A DNA stretch of 64,000 nucleotides from Neorhizobium tomejilense (GTDB lineage: Bacteria > Pseudomonadota > Alphaproteobacteria > Rhizobiales > Rhizobiaceae), in assembly GCA_002968845.1 (NCBI GenBank), contig PVBG01000002.1:62001-126000 (forward strand), read 5' to 3'. Of this stretch, positions 46,794 to 56,145 are shown one piece after another. The translations under genes and the position numbers were made by a program. Below the pieces are notes generated by a model. It was not told where the DNA came from. It saw only the letters and a program-made list of their open reading frames with translations, and made no database searches. Within the stretch, counting starts at the first letter, position 1, and every line of letters starts with the position of its first letter.

Positions 46794-48071
46794 ATGATCC
46801 GCAAGACCGTTCTCGGCGCCGCCCTGGCGCTTTTCGCCGCCTCTGCGGCGTTCGTCGTGACAGAGGCGCAGGCCGCCACCACATCCGCTGCCGTCCTCAA
46901 GCATTATGCCGAGCTAGCGCATGCGAAATACGAGGACTCGCTGACAACAGCGCAGGCCCTCGACAAGGCGATCAACGCATTCCTCGCCAAGCCCGGCGAA
47001 GAGACTCTGAAGGCTGCCAAGGACGCATGGATCGCCGCCCGCGTTCCCTACCAGCAAACAGAAGTCTATCGTTTCGGCAACTCGATCGTCGACGATTGGG
47101 AAGGCAAGGTGAATGCCTGGCCGCTCGATGAAGGCCTGATCGACTATGTCGACGCCTCCTACGGCAAGGAAAGCGACGAGAATGCACTCTATACCGCTAA
47201 CGTCATTGCCAACCCGAAGATCAAGGTCAACGGCAAGACGCTCAACCTTTCGAAGTTCGACGCCAAGACGCTGCGCAGCCTGAACGAGGCCGGCGAGATC
47301 GAGGCAAACGTCGCGACCGGCTACCATGTCATCGAATTCCTGCTCTGGGGCCAGGATCTGAACGGCACCGGACCCGGTGCCGGCAAGCGTCCCTATACGG
47401 ACTACGACAAGGCCAATTGCACCAACGGCCATTGCGATCGGCGCGGCGAATACCTGAAGGCAGCGTCGGCCCTTCTCGTCGCCGACCTGAAGGACATGGT
47501 CACCGCCTGGGCCCCGAAGGGCAAGGCGGCCAAGAACGTCGAGGCCAATTCCAAGAAGGGCCTGACCGCCATCCTGACGGGCATGGGCTCGCTCTCCTAC
47601 GGCGAGCTTGCCGGCGAGCGCATGAAGCTCGGCCTGCTGCTGCACGACCCGGAAGAAGAGCATGATTGCTTCTCCGACAACACCTACAACTCGCATCTCT
47701 ATGATGCGATCGGCATCAAGTCGGCCTATACGGGCGAATATATCCGCGTCGACGGCACCAAGATGACCGGGCCTTCGCTTTCCGAACTGGTTGCCGTGAC
47801 CGACAAGGCGCTTGATACGGAAATACTCGGCAAGCTGGACGCGACGCTCGCGGCCATGAACGCCATGGCCGACCGGGCGAAGAAGGACGAGGCCTACGAC
47901 CAGATGATCGGCGAAGGCAATGCCGAGGGCAATGCGGTCGTTCAGAAGGCGATCGATGGCCTGATCGACCAGAGCAAGAGCGTCGAGCGCGTCATTGCGT
48001 CGCTGAAGCTTGGCAAAGTAGAGCTTGAAGGTTCCGACAGCCTCGATAATCCTGACGCCGTCTTCAAATAA
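46794..48071 (+). CDS. Imelysin-family iron-regulated protein (IrpA-like)
   Basis: A 425-residue exported protein. The signal peptide (1-25, IRKTVLGAALALFAASAAF) is followed by an imelysin peptidase-like domain with the family motif GYHVIEF (G176, H178, E181) and WGQD. Other cysteines occur in NCTNGHCDRR and HDCFSDN. Imelysin/IrpA proteins are periplasmic or surface proteins linked to iron uptake. The GAAGGAGAGG site fixes the ATG at 46794. It is the first gene of a four-gene iron operon. Confidence 0.9.
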   Translation: MIRKTVLGAALALFAASAAFVVTEAQAATTSAAVLKHYAELAHAKYEDSLTTAQALDKAINAFLAKPGEETLKAAKDAWIAARVPYQQTEVYRFGNSIVDDWEGKVNAWPLDEGLIDYVDASYGKESDENALYTANVIANPKIKVNGKTLNLSKFDAKTLRSLNEAGEIEANVATGYHVIEFLLWGQDLNGTGPGAGKRPYTDYDKANCTNGHCDRRGEYLKAASALLVADLKDMVTAWAPKGKAAKNVEANSKKGLTAILTGMGSLSYGELAGERMKLGLLLHDPEEEHDCFSDNTYNSHLYDAIGIKSAYTGEYIRVDGTKMTGPSLSELVAVTDKALDTEILGKLDATLAAMNAMADRAKKDEAYDQMIGEGNAEGNAVVQKAIDGLIDQSKSVERVIASLKLGKVELEGSDSLDNPDAVFK

Positions 48072-48123
48072 GCAATGAAAAGGCGGGCCGCGGCTGACCT
48101 TCAGCCTGCGGCCCGGTATCCCT

Positions 48124-49662
48124 ATGAGAACGCCCAAGCATTTCGTCTTCCTGCTGCCGATCCTTTCGGGCGCTCTCTTTCTCATGCCGTTGATCGCGAC
48201 CGGCGGCGATGCGCTTTTCCCGACCATGCGCACGGATCTCAATCCGAAGGACCAGAAACGCGTCGAGAGCGTCACGCGCCCGACGACGGATTTTTCCAAG
48301 CCCGAGCAGTTCGAGACCATGTCGGGCGGGGCCGCGACCAGCCGCGCCGATGTCAATGGCGATGCCTTCTCGCATTTCTCCGCCAACATCACCTTCGAGG
48401 AAGAAGGGACGTTCAAGCTCGGCAATGCGCTGTTCACAAAACTCTGGGTCTCGGCGCCGTCCTCGACACAGGCGTCCGACGGGTTGGGGCCGCTGTTCAA
48501 CGCGCGCGCCTGCCAGAGCTGCCATCTGAAGGACGGCCGCGGCCATCCTCCGGAAGGCGGCGCCGACGCGACCTCGATGTTTTTCCGGCTCGCTCGTCCG
48601 GCGCGCACCGACGAGGAACGCGAAGCGGTCGCCGATTACAGGAAGCTCAATTTCCCCGACGCGATCTATGGCGAGCAGTTGCAGGACCTCGCCGTGTCCG
48701 GCCTCGCCTCCGAAGGCCGGATGCAGATTTCCTACGAGGAAATCCCGGTCAAGCTCGGCGACGGCGAAGTGGTCAACCTGCGCAAGCCGACCTATTCGGT
48801 CGCCGATCTCGGCTACGGTGCGATGGAAGGCGACGTGACGCTTTCGCCGCGGATCGCGCCGCCGATGATCGGCATGGGGCTGATCCAGGCTATCCACGAT
48901 GCTGATATTCTCGGCTTGGCCGACCCGGACGACAAGGACGGCGACGGGATTTCCGGCAAGCCGGCCATGGTGCGCGACCACAAGACCGGCGAACTGAAGC
49001 TCGGCCGCTTCGGCTTCAAGGCGCAGAATGCCTCGGTCCGCGACCAGAGTTCGTCCGCCTTTGCCGGTGACCTCGGTATCTCCACTCCCCACAATCCGTT
49101 CGACCACGGCGACTGCACGAAGGCGGAGTCTGCGTGCCTCGCCATGCCGACCGGAGTGCAGCAGCGCCTGGGGCCGGTCGAGGCACCCGATCCTGTCCTG
49201 CCGCTGGTTACCTTCTATTCCGAAAACCTTGCGGTGCCGGCCCGCCGCGATATCGGCGACAAGACGGTTCTGAAGGGCAAGGAACTGTTCTACCAGTCCG
49301 GCTGCACCGCCTGTCACACGCCGAAATTCGTGACCAGCCGCGATGCCGGCAACAAGGCGCAGGCTTTCCAGCTGATCTGGCCCTATTCGGATTTCCTGCT
49401 GCACGACATGGGTGAGGGCCTTGCCGACGGCCAGCCGGTGGGCGTTGCCACCGGCAGCGAGTGGCGCACCCAGCCGCTCTGGGGCATCGGCCTGACCGAA
49501 ACCGTCAACGCCCACACGTTCTTCCTGCATGACGGCCGGGCGAGAAACCTGACAGAGGCTGTCCTCTGGCATGGCGGCGAGGCGCAGAAGGCCCGCGATG
49601 CCTTTGCCGCACTATCAAGACAAGACCGTGCCGCCCTCCTCAAATTCCTGGAGTCGCTCTGA
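48124..49662 (+). CDS. Di-heme cytochrome c-type oxidoreductase (DUF1111)
   Basis: A 512-residue exported protein with an N-terminal signal/anchor (about 5-27) and two heme-c sites: CQSCH (130-134) and CTACH (394-398). It belongs to the di-heme oxidoredictase (thiol oxidoreductase-like) family, which usually accompanies imelysin genes; it may change the redox state of iron for uptake. It overlaps the next gene at TGATG. Confidence 0.9.
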   Translation: MRTPKHFVFLLPILSGALFLMPLIATGGDALFPTMRTDLNPKDQKRVESVTRPTTDFSKPEQFETMSGGAATSRADVNGDAFSHFSANITFEEEGTFKLGNALFTKLWVSAPSSTQASDGLGPLFNARACQSCHLKDGRGHPPEGGADATSMFFRLARPARTDEEREAVADYRKLNFPDAIYGEQLQDLAVSGLASEGRMQISYEEIPVKLGDGEVVNLRKPTYSVADLGYGAMEGDVTLSPRIAPPMIGMGLIQAIHDADILGLADPDDKDGDGISGKPAMVRDHKTGELKLGRFGFKAQNASVRDQSSSAFAGDLGISTPHNPFDHGDCTKAESACLAMPTGVQQRLGPVEAPDPVLPLVTFYSENLAVPARRDIGDKTVLKGKELFYQSGCTACHTPKFVTSRDAGNKAQAFQLIWPYSDFLLHDMGEGLADGQPVGVATGSEWRTQPLWGIGLTETVNAHTFFLHDGRARNLTEAVLWHGGEAQKARDAFAALSRQDRAALLKFLESL

Positions 49663-50765
49663 TGCGCAAGATCCTTTTTGCCGGACTCGTCTCGCTGCTT
49701 CCCGCCACCGCCTTCGCACAAGAAGGTGAACCCGCTCCCTCGGTGGATCTGCCGATGGCTGACGTCACCAAGGTGATGACGGCGGCGGTGGACGGGTTCA
49801 TCCGACCCGGATACGACGCGTTCCACGAGTCCGCGGGCAAGATGACGACGGCGATGAAGGCGCTCTGCGAGGCACCCTCCAAGACGAACTACGATGCCGC
49901 GAAAGGCGCCTTCCGCGATGCGGCGGTCAGCTGGGCGCATATCGAGGTGGTGCGTGTCGGTCCCGTCATCGAGCAGAACCGCTTCGAGCGCATCCTGTTT
50001 TATCCCGACCGCAAGAGCACCGGGTTGAGGCAGGTCCAATCGGTCCTCTCCAAGGTCGACGAGACCGCCACCGATCCCGCCACGCTTGGCACCAAGAGCG
50101 TCGCCATGCAGGGTTTCGGGGCGCTGGAATACGTGCTTGCGGGCACGGGCTCCGACGAGCTTCTGAACGCGAAGGACAGTTATCGCTGCCGCTACGGCGC
50201 GGCCATCGCCGGCAATATCACCAATGTCGCCAAGGAGCTTTCCGATATCTGGGACGCGCCCGACGGCATACAGAAGACGTGGGAACAGCCTGGAGCCGAC
50301 AACCTCAATTTCCGCACCGGCGGCGAGGCGATCACGGCGCTGCTCGGCATTCTCGTGCATGGTGCCGAAGCGGTGCGCGACCAGCGGATCGAAACCTTCT
50401 ACAAGGGCGCCGACAAGGCGAAATTCCCGAAACAGGCACTGTTCTGGCGCTCGGAGAACACCTGGCCGGCCATCAAGGGCAATCTCGAAGGCCTTTCGAC
50501 CCTGCTCGAAAAATCCGGGATGGTGGAACTGCTGAAGGAAAAGGACCGGCCGATCGTCGCCGCCACCGAGGCGAAGCTGAAATCGATGATCGAGCTTTCG
50601 GCGAAGATCACGCCGGATCTCGAAAAGGCGGTCGAGAATGCCGCCGAGCGCAAGAAGCTCGATACGCTGCTGGCGGACGGAAAGGACGTGATCACCAAGC
50701 TGAACGACGGTTATGGCGGCGCGATCGGGCTCAGTTCCGGCTTCTCGTTTGCGGACGGCGACTAG
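49662..50765 (+). CDS. Second imelysin-family protein, GxHxxE motif altered
   Basis: A 367-residue exported protein (signal peptide 1-19, RKILFAGLVSLLPATAFA). The imelysin domain is recognisable, but the position of GxHxxE reads GFGALEY, about residues 151-157, so the histidine is a glycine while the glutamate stays. It starts on the stop of the di-heme gene. As a paralogue of the first imelysin it may bind a different ligand form. Confidence 0.87.
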   Translation: MRKILFAGLVSLLPATAFAQEGEPAPSVDLPMADVTKVMTAAVDGFIRPGYDAFHESAGKMTTAMKALCEAPSKTNYDAAKGAFRDAAVSWAHIEVVRVGPVIEQNRFERILFYPDRKSTGLRQVQSVLSKVDETATDPATLGTKSVAMQGFGALEYVLAGTGSDELLNAKDSYRCRYGAAIAGNITNVAKELSDIWDAPDGIQKTWEQPGADNLNFRTGGEAITALLGILVHGAEAVRDQRIETFYKGADKAKFPKQALFWRSENTWPAIKGNLEGLSTLLEKSGMVELLKEKDRPIVAATEAKLKSMIELSAKITPDLEKAVENAAERKKLDTLLADGKDVITKLNDGYGGAIGLSSGFSFADGD

Positions 50766-50769
50766 GACC

Positions 50770-51852
50770 ATGTGGCGCGGCGAGGCCATCGACCGGCGGG
50801 GCTTCCTGAAGGCGGCGGGGATCGCCTTCACCGCCGCGCTGGCGCCCCGCTCGCTGATGGCTCTCGAACGTGCGGATGCAGTCTATGCCTCGGGTTTTCG
50901 CGCGCCGGACGGCTCGTTCGGCGTCGCCACCGTTTCGGAACGCGGCGAGATCATCGACCGCGTCGCCCTTCCAGCCCGCGCCCACGGCATGGCCTATAGC
51001 ACCGCCACCGGCCGCACCGTCGCCTTCGCCCGCCGTCCCGGCACGTTCGCCATGGTGTTCGACCCGTCGCGGCAGACCGAACCGGTGATGATCACCTCCC
51101 CGGAAGGCCGGCATTTCTACGGGCACGGCCATTTCTCGCCGGACGGGACGCGGCTTTATGCCAGCGAGAACGATTTCGACGGCAATCGCGGCATGATCGG
51201 CGTCTACGACGCGCGAGACAGGTTCCGCCGCATCGCAGAGTTCGACGCCCACGGCATCGGCACCCATGACATGACCGTCTCCGACGACGGCAAGCTGCTG
51301 GTCATCGCCAATGGCGGCATCGAGACCCATCCGGATTTCGGTCGCACCAAGCTCAATGTCGACCGCATGGAACCGTCGCTGGTTCTGCTCGATGCCAGAT
51401 CCGGCGCCCTTATCCAGCGGCACCGCCTGCCCGCCTCGCTGAAACAGCTCTCCACCCGCCATCTCGACATCGCTGAAAACGGCCGGATCTGGTTCGGCTG
51501 CCAATGGGAAGGGGCGCGCAATGCCCTGCCGCCGCTCGCCGGCTGGTTTTCCAACGGCGAGGACCTGTCCTTCGTCTCGCTGCCGGAGGAAACAACGGTC
51601 CGCCTTGGCAACTACGTCGGTGCCATCGCCGTCAACCGTCGCGACAACGTCGTTGGCCTCACCTCCCCGGTCGGCGGGGCCGCGGTCACGCTCGACGCGA
51701 AAACCGGGGCCGTGGTGAAGGAAGAGACCGTCCGCGAGGCCGCCGGCGTCGCCCCCGCCATCCGCGGTATTGCGGTTTCCTCCTATGACGGGCAGTTCAA
51801 CGAGACACGCAGCCAAGTCGCCTGGGATCAGCACATAGTGAGGCTGGGCTGA
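50770..51852 (+). CDS. DUF1513 protein with Tat signal
   Basis: A 360-residue protein predicted to form a beta-propeller-like structure, with a twin-arginine signal (DRRGFLKAAG, Arg9-Arg10) showing it is exported folded, probably with a cofactor. Repeated DG/GH/D motifs (YGHGHFSPDGTRLY, GTHDMTVSDDGKLL) recur along its length. DUF1513 genes regularly end imelysin/di-heme operons. It starts 4 bp after the second imelysin gene. Molecular role unknown. Confidence 0.88.
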   Translation: MWRGEAIDRRGFLKAAGIAFTAALAPRSLMALERADAVYASGFRAPDGSFGVATVSERGEIIDRVALPARAHGMAYSTATGRTVAFARRPGTFAMVFDPSRQTEPVMITSPEGRHFYGHGHFSPDGTRLYASENDFDGNRGMIGVYDARDRFRRIAEFDAHGIGTHDMTVSDDGKLLVIANGGIETHPDFGRTKLNVDRMEPSLVLLDARSGALIQRHRLPASLKQLSTRHLDIAENGRIWFGCQWEGARNALPPLAGWFSNGEDLSFVSLPEETTVRLGNYVGAIAVNRRDNVVGLTSPVGGAAVTLDAKTGAVVKEETVREAAGVAPAIRGIAVSSYDGQFNETRSQVAWDQHIVRLG

Positions 51853-51889
51853 CCTTTCCCCGTTGCGGAAGCGCCCTAGTTGCGGCCGC

Positions 51890-52342
51890 ATGAACAAAAC
51901 AGTCGTTATGATCCTCTTCATCGTCGCCTGCGTCGCACTCGGCGCCTTGAGCGGCGCAAGCAACCAACCTGGCGAGTGGTACCAGTCGCTCGACAAACCG
52001 TCCTTCAATCCGCCGGGCTGGATTTTTGCGCCCGTCTGGACGGTCCTTTACGTCCTGATCGGCGTCGCACTTTCCGAGACATGGTATGACCAGAACAACG
52101 GCCGCCGCCTCGTTCTCTTTGCCGTCCAGGCCGCGCTCAACCTTCTGTGGTCGCCGGCCTTCTTCGGCCTCCAGAGCCCTGCTCTCGGCCTCGTCGTCAT
52201 CGTGCCGCTGCTGGTCTCGATCCTGCTGTTCATCGTCGCCAGCTGGCGAGAAAACCGTAGGGCTGCATGGCTTTTCGTGCCCTATGCGCTCTGGGTCGCG
52301 TTCGCCACGCTCCTCAACCTGTCAATCGTCCTAATGAATTAA
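51890..52342 (+). CDS. tspO: TspO/MBR family membrane protein
   Basis: A 150-residue protein with five hydrophobic segments and TspO hallmarks: WYQSLDKPSFNPPGWIFAPVW near the N terminus, then ALNLLWSPAFFG. TspO binds porphyrins and heme; in alphaproteobacteria it modulates tetrapyrrole-related gene expression. It begins 38 bp after the DUF1513 gene with no terminator between, so it may be read through from the iron operon. The start at 51890 gives a membrane N terminus; an earlier GTG-type extension is unlikely. Confidence 0.9.
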   Translation: MNKTVVMILFIVACVALGALSGASNQPGEWYQSLDKPSFNPPGWIFAPVWTVLYVLIGVALSETWYDQNNGRRLVLFAVQAALNLLWSPAFFGLQSPALGLVVIVPLLVSILLFIVASWRENRRAAWLFVPYALWVAFATLLNLSIVLMN

Positions 52343-52413
52343 GCACGCTCCATCGTACGGCTTGCCGAACATCGCCCGCCATGCCAATTTCGCATCTGCG
52401 AAAGGGGCGGGAC

Positions 52414-52863
52414 ATGGACGGGAGAGACACGGGCGATTTCCGCGAACGGGTGCGCCAGAGCTTTGGTCGACAGGGCGCGATGGCGATGCTGGGTGCCGAG
52501 CTGACACGCGTCGAACAGGCTATAGTCGAGATCGAGCTGCCTTTCGACATCAAGCTTACCCAACAGCACGGTTTTCTGCATGCCGGCGTGATTTCCGCGG
52601 CACTTGATGCCGCCTGCGGTTATGCCGCCTATACCGTCATCGAACCGGAAGCCTCGATCCTCACCATCGAGTTCAAGGTGAATCTGATGTCGCCCGGCCG
52701 CGGCGATCGTTTTCTGTTCCGTGGCGAAATCACCAAGCCGGGCTCGACGATAATAGTCGCCGACGGCCGCGCCTATGCGATCGGCGACGGCCCCGCCAAA
52801 CTCATCGCTTCCATGACCGGCACCATGATGGTGATACGGGGCCGAGAGGACGTAACTGGATGA
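52414..52863 (+). CDS. PaaI-type hotdog-fold thioesterase
   Basis: A 149-residue protein with the hotdog fold: QQHGFLHAGVISAALDAACGYAA has the H-G-x-x-x-x-G core of PaaI thioesterases, followed by FKVNLMSPGRGD. The ATG at 52414 has a GGGGCGGG site; another ATG lies 11 codons upstream. It overlaps mtnN by four bases (ATGA). It probably hydrolyses an acyl- or aryl-CoA. Confidence 0.85.
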   Translation: MDGRDTGDFRERVRQSFGRQGAMAMLGAELTRVEQAIVEIELPFDIKLTQQHGFLHAGVISAALDAACGYAAYTVIEPEASILTIEFKVNLMSPGRGDRFLFRGEITKPGSTIIVADGRAYAIGDGPAKLIASMTGTMMVIRGREDVTG

Positions 52864-53513
52864 CTTCTCCCCTTCCCCTCGGCGAGCCGAGCCTTGCCGG
52901 CGGTAAATCCATTCTCTTCGTGATGGCGGTCGATGCCGAGTACGGCCCGGCGCTGAAATCCCGCATCAAGCCGCTGATGACCGGCGTCGGCCCGGTCGAG
53001 GCGGCCGTCGTGCTGTCCCATGCGCTGACACGCCTGGAGGCGACGGACGACCTGCCCGATCTCGTCGTCTCACTCGGCTCGGCCGGTTCCCGCAATCTCG
53101 AACAGACCGAAATCTACCAGGCCTCATCGGTCGCCTATCGGGACATGGACGCCTCGCCGCTCGGGTTCGAGAAGGGCCGCACGCCCTTCCTCGACCATCC
53201 GGCGATCATGCCGCTCCCCTTGCGTATTCCCGGCGTCAGGGAAGCCTCGCTATCGACCGGGGGCAATATCGTCTCCGGTGCCGCCTACGATCTCGTCGGC
53301 GCCGACATGGTCGACATGGAAACGTTCGCGGTGCTGCGCTGTTGCCAACTTTTCGGCCTGCCGCTGATCGGCCTGCGCGGCATTTCGGACGGCAAGGAAG
53401 AGCTGAAGCATGTCGGCGACTGGACCGAATACCTGCATGTGATCGACAGAAAGCTGGCGGATGCGGTCGACAGCCTGTTCGAGGGGTTGGAGGACGGCGC
53501 CATCATCCTCTGA
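52860..53513 (+). CDS. mtnN: 5'-methylthioadenosine/S-adenosylhomocysteine nucleosidase
   Basis: A 217-residue phosphorylase-superfamily hydrolase that cleaves MTA and SAH. Features are FVMAVDAEYGPALK at the N terminus, VSLGSAGS, DMVDMETFAVLRCC with the ribose-contacting Met-Glu, and RGISDGKEEL with the catalytic Asp. It overlaps the thioesterase gene (ATGA). guaA follows after 61 bp. Confidence 0.9.
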   Translation: MTSPLPLGEPSLAGGKSILFVMAVDAEYGPALKSRIKPLMTGVGPVEAAVVLSHALTRLEATDDLPDLVVSLGSAGSRNLEQTEIYQASSVAYRDMDASPLGFEKGRTPFLDHPAIMPLPLRIPGVREASLSTGGNIVSGAAYDLVGADMVDMETFAVLRCCQLFGLPLIGLRGISDGKEELKHVGDWTEYLHVIDRKLADAVDSLFEGLEDGAIIL

Positions 53514-53574
53514 AGGCGCGATTTTCGCCTCGTTCCCCGTTGCCAGAAAGGGGAAGTTTCTTTAAAGGCTCGCC

Positions 53575-55152
53575 ATGACCCAGATAGCTCATCCCGACAG
53601 CATCCTCATCATCGATTTCGGCAGCCAGGTGACGCAGCTCATCGCGCGTCGCATCCGTGAAGCGGGCGTCTACTGCGAAATCCATCCCTTCCAGAATGCC
53701 GGCGCCGCATTTGAGAGGCTCCAGCCCAAGGGCGTGATTTTCTCCGGCGGCCCGGCATCGGTCACCACCGAAGGCAGCCCCCGCGCACCGCAGGCGGTGT
53801 TCGACAGCGGGGTTCCGATCCTCGGCATCTGTTACGGCCAGCAAACGCTCGCGACCCAGCTCGGCGGTGTCGTCGAGGGCGGGCATGCAGCGGAATTCGG
53901 CCGCGCCGACGTGGAGATCAAGGCGAAGAGCCCGCTGTTCGAGGGTTTCTGGGACGTCGGCGGCCGCTATCCCGTCTGGATGAGCCATGGCGACCGCGTC
54001 ACGCAGCTCCCGGAGGGTTTCGAGGTCATCGCGACCTCGGAGAATGCGCCTTTCGCCATCGCGGCGGACGAGAGCCGGCACTACTACACCACCATGTTTC
54101 ACCCGGAAGTGGTGCATACGCCCGACGGTGCCAAGCTGCTCTCCAACTTCGTGCACAAGATCGTCGGGCTGAAGTCCGACTGGACGATGTCGGCCTATCG
54201 CGCCGAGATGATCCGCAAGATCCGCGAGCAGGTCGGCAAGGAACGGGTCATCTGCGGTCTTTCCGGCGGTGTCGATTCTTCCGTTGCGGCTGTCCTGATC
54301 CACGAAGCGGTCGGCGACCAGCTGACCTGCATCTATGTCGATCACGGACTGATGCGCCAGGGTGAGACCGAACAGGTCGTGGGCATGTTCCGCGACAACT
54401 ACAATATCCCGCTCGTGCATGTGGATGCGTCCGACCTGTTCCTGACCCAGCTTGCCGGCGTTTCCGATCCGGAAGTGAAGCGCAAGACGATCGGCCGCCT
54501 GTTCATCGAGGTCTTCGAGGCGGAAGCCGCCAAGATCGCTTCCGATGGCAAGGGTTCTCCAGCATTTCTGGCCCAGGGCACGCTCTATCCGGACGTGATC
54601 GAAAGCGTTTCCTTCTCGGGCGGGCCTTCGGTAACCATCAAGAGCCACCACAATGTCGGCGGCCTTCCCGAACGCATGAACATGAAGCTGGTCGAGCCGC
54701 TGCGTGAACTGTTCAAGGACGAAGTGCGCGCGCTCGGCCGCGAACTCGGCCTGCCGGAAAGCTTCATCGGCCGCCATCCCTTCCCGGGTCCGGGCCTTGC
54801 GATCCGCTGCCCAGGCGGCGTCACCCGCGAAAAGCTCGATATCCTGCGCAAGGCCGATGCGATTTATCTCGACGAAATCCGCAAAGCCGGCCTCTACGAC
54901 ACGATCTGGCAGGCCTTCGCCGTGCTTCTGCCGGTGCAGACGGTCGGCGTCATGGGCGATTACCGCACCTACGACTTCGTCTGCGCGCTACGCGCCGTCA
55001 CGTCGGTCGACGGCATGACCGCGGATTTCTATCCCTACGACATGAATTTCCTCGGCCGCACAGCCACCCGCATCATCAACGAAGTCCGCGGCATCAACCG
55101 CGTCGTTTATGACGTGACCAGCAAGCCCCCCGGCACGATCGAGTGGGAGTGA
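53575..55152 (+). CDS. guaA: GMP synthase (glutamine-hydrolysing)
   Basis: Amidates XMP to GMP. The 525-residue protein has an N-terminal class I amidotransferase (Cys86 in GICYGQQ, and the [11 protein letters not shown]is/Glu pair), a PP-loop ATP pyrophosphatase ([12 protein letters not shown]) and the C-terminal dimerisation domain ending in PPGTIEWE. All catalytic residues are intact. Confidence 0.97.
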   Translation: MTQIAHPDSILIIDFGSQVTQLIARRIREAGVYCEIHPFQNAGAAFERLQPKGVIFSGGPASVTTEGSPRAPQAVFDSGVPILGICYGQQTLATQLGGVVEGGHAAEFGRADVEIKAKSPLFEGFWDVGGRYPVWMSHGDRVTQLPEGFEVIATSENAPFAIAADESRHYYTTMFHPEVVHTPDGAKLLSNFVHKIVGLKSDWTMSAYRAEMIRKIREQVGKERVICGLSGGVDSSVAAVLIHEAVGDQLTCIYVDHGLMRQGETEQVVGMFRDNYNIPLVHVDASDLFLTQLAGVSDPEVKRKTIGRLFIEVFEAEAAKIASDGKGSPAFLAQGTLYPDVIESVSFSGGPSVTIKSHHNVGGLPERMNMKLVEPLRELFKDEVRALGRELGLPESFIGRHPFPGPGLAIRCPGGVTREKLDILRKADAIYLDEIRKAGLYDTIWQAFAVLLPVQTVGVMGDYRTYDFVCALRAVTSVDGMTADFYPYDMNFLGRTATRIINEVRGINRVVYDVTSKPPGTIEWE

Positions 55153-55464
55153 CAGATACAAACGGGCAATAGCGTAGTTTCGTCGGTGGTTTTCGCTGTC
55201 GCGTAATTGTCCTTCGTCCGTATTTCACTGCCATTGAGCTGGCGTTCTCCATTCTGCTTCGCACGTCCGATCTGCGCGTACTTCCAGGATGACGTAAAGT
55301 GGATCTAGAGGGCCGGAGTGCAGTTTGGCGTGCACAAGGGCTTGCGCCCTCAATTCGGCCGTTGGGCGCTTTGGTTGATAATCCCGAAACTTGCCGTTCA
55401 TTCATCTTGGTCAGCGCTGCGTCTGGAAGCTCTGACTTGAGGACCTACCTGCCGTTCGCAGCGA
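55153..55464. other. Spacer between guaA and the accessory genes (nothing identified)
   Basis: 312 bp with no recognisable gene, terminator, tRNA or repeat. A 66-codon plus-strand frame at 55299 overlaps the azoreductase 3' end and has no family features. The spacer separates conserved housekeeping genes from the accessory set, but no integration scar or direct repeat was seen. Confidence 0.6.
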
Positions 55465-56142
55465 TCACCGCCCCGGCTCAGACGCCAGCGATTTTGTAAG
55501 TCGCGTCGCCAGCTGTTCTCCCGCTTGCTTGGCAGCGGCGTGCGCCTGCTTAAGGTTAGACACCGCGAGGTCCCGCAACGAGGCCATAGCGGGATTAACA
55601 TCAGCGAGGGTCAGCTCGACATCGATGAGTTGGAGGTCCAATCCCCAGTTGTCTTCGAAGATGCGCCTAAGCCAGGGCGTCGCGTGGTCCCAGCCTTCCT
55701 TCGGCATGCCAGGGCCGTATGCGCCTCCACGCGCTGAGATCAGAAAGGCGGGACGCTTCGAGATCGGCGACGGCACCTTAACGGTGAAACGCGGTTCGGT
55801 GACCAGAAGGTCAATCCACGCCTTAGCGTGTTGCGAAACAGCGTAATTGTAGAGCGGAACCGAAAAAATGAAGGCATCTGCTGCCAGCATCTCATCGGCC
55901 AATCTGGTTGCCAGCGCTGCCGCCTCCACCTCCTCCGTCGTGCGTTCGCTGAGGGCCTTTGGACCAGCCTGCACGGCAAGGGCCCAAGCTGTTGCAGGCA
56001 GGGGTGAAAGGCCAACGTCCCGCCTCACGACATCCAGTTCCGCCAGTTGCGCTCGCATAGAGTCCTCGAGCGTTGAAGCTAGAGCGCGGCTTTGAGAGCC
56101 GACGGCACGAATGCTTGCATCCAAACGAAAAATCGTCGTCAC
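55465..56142 (-). CDS. FMN-dependent NADH-azoreductase family protein
   Basis: A 225-residue flavodoxin-fold oxidoreductase. The FMN-phosphate loop is SIRAVGSQSRAL near the N terminus, the flavin-contact VPLYNYAVSQHAKAWIDLL is diagnostic of AzoR, and RGGAYGPG matches the third FMN loop. It reduces quinones or azo/nitro compounds. The start is GTG at 56142, three bases after the hydrolase stop, with AGGAAGG upstream, so the two are translationally coupled. Confidence 0.9.
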   Translation of the reverse strand: MTTIFRLDASIRAVGSQSRALASTLEDSMRAQLAELDVVRRDVGLSPLPATAWALAVQAGPKALSERTTEEVEAAALATRLADEMLAADAFIFSVPLYNYAVSQHAKAWIDLLVTEPRFTVKVPSPISKRPAFLISARGGAYGPGMPKEGWDHATPWLRRIFEDNWGLDLQLIDVELTLADVNPAMASLRDLAVSNLKQAHAAAKQAGEQLATRLTKSLASEPGR

Positions 56143-56145
56143 GGC

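Noticed and set aside
46914..52008. Several long minus-strand frames opposite the iron operon
   Set aside because: All overlap genes with clear motifs, signal peptides and coupling; typical GC-rich shadows.
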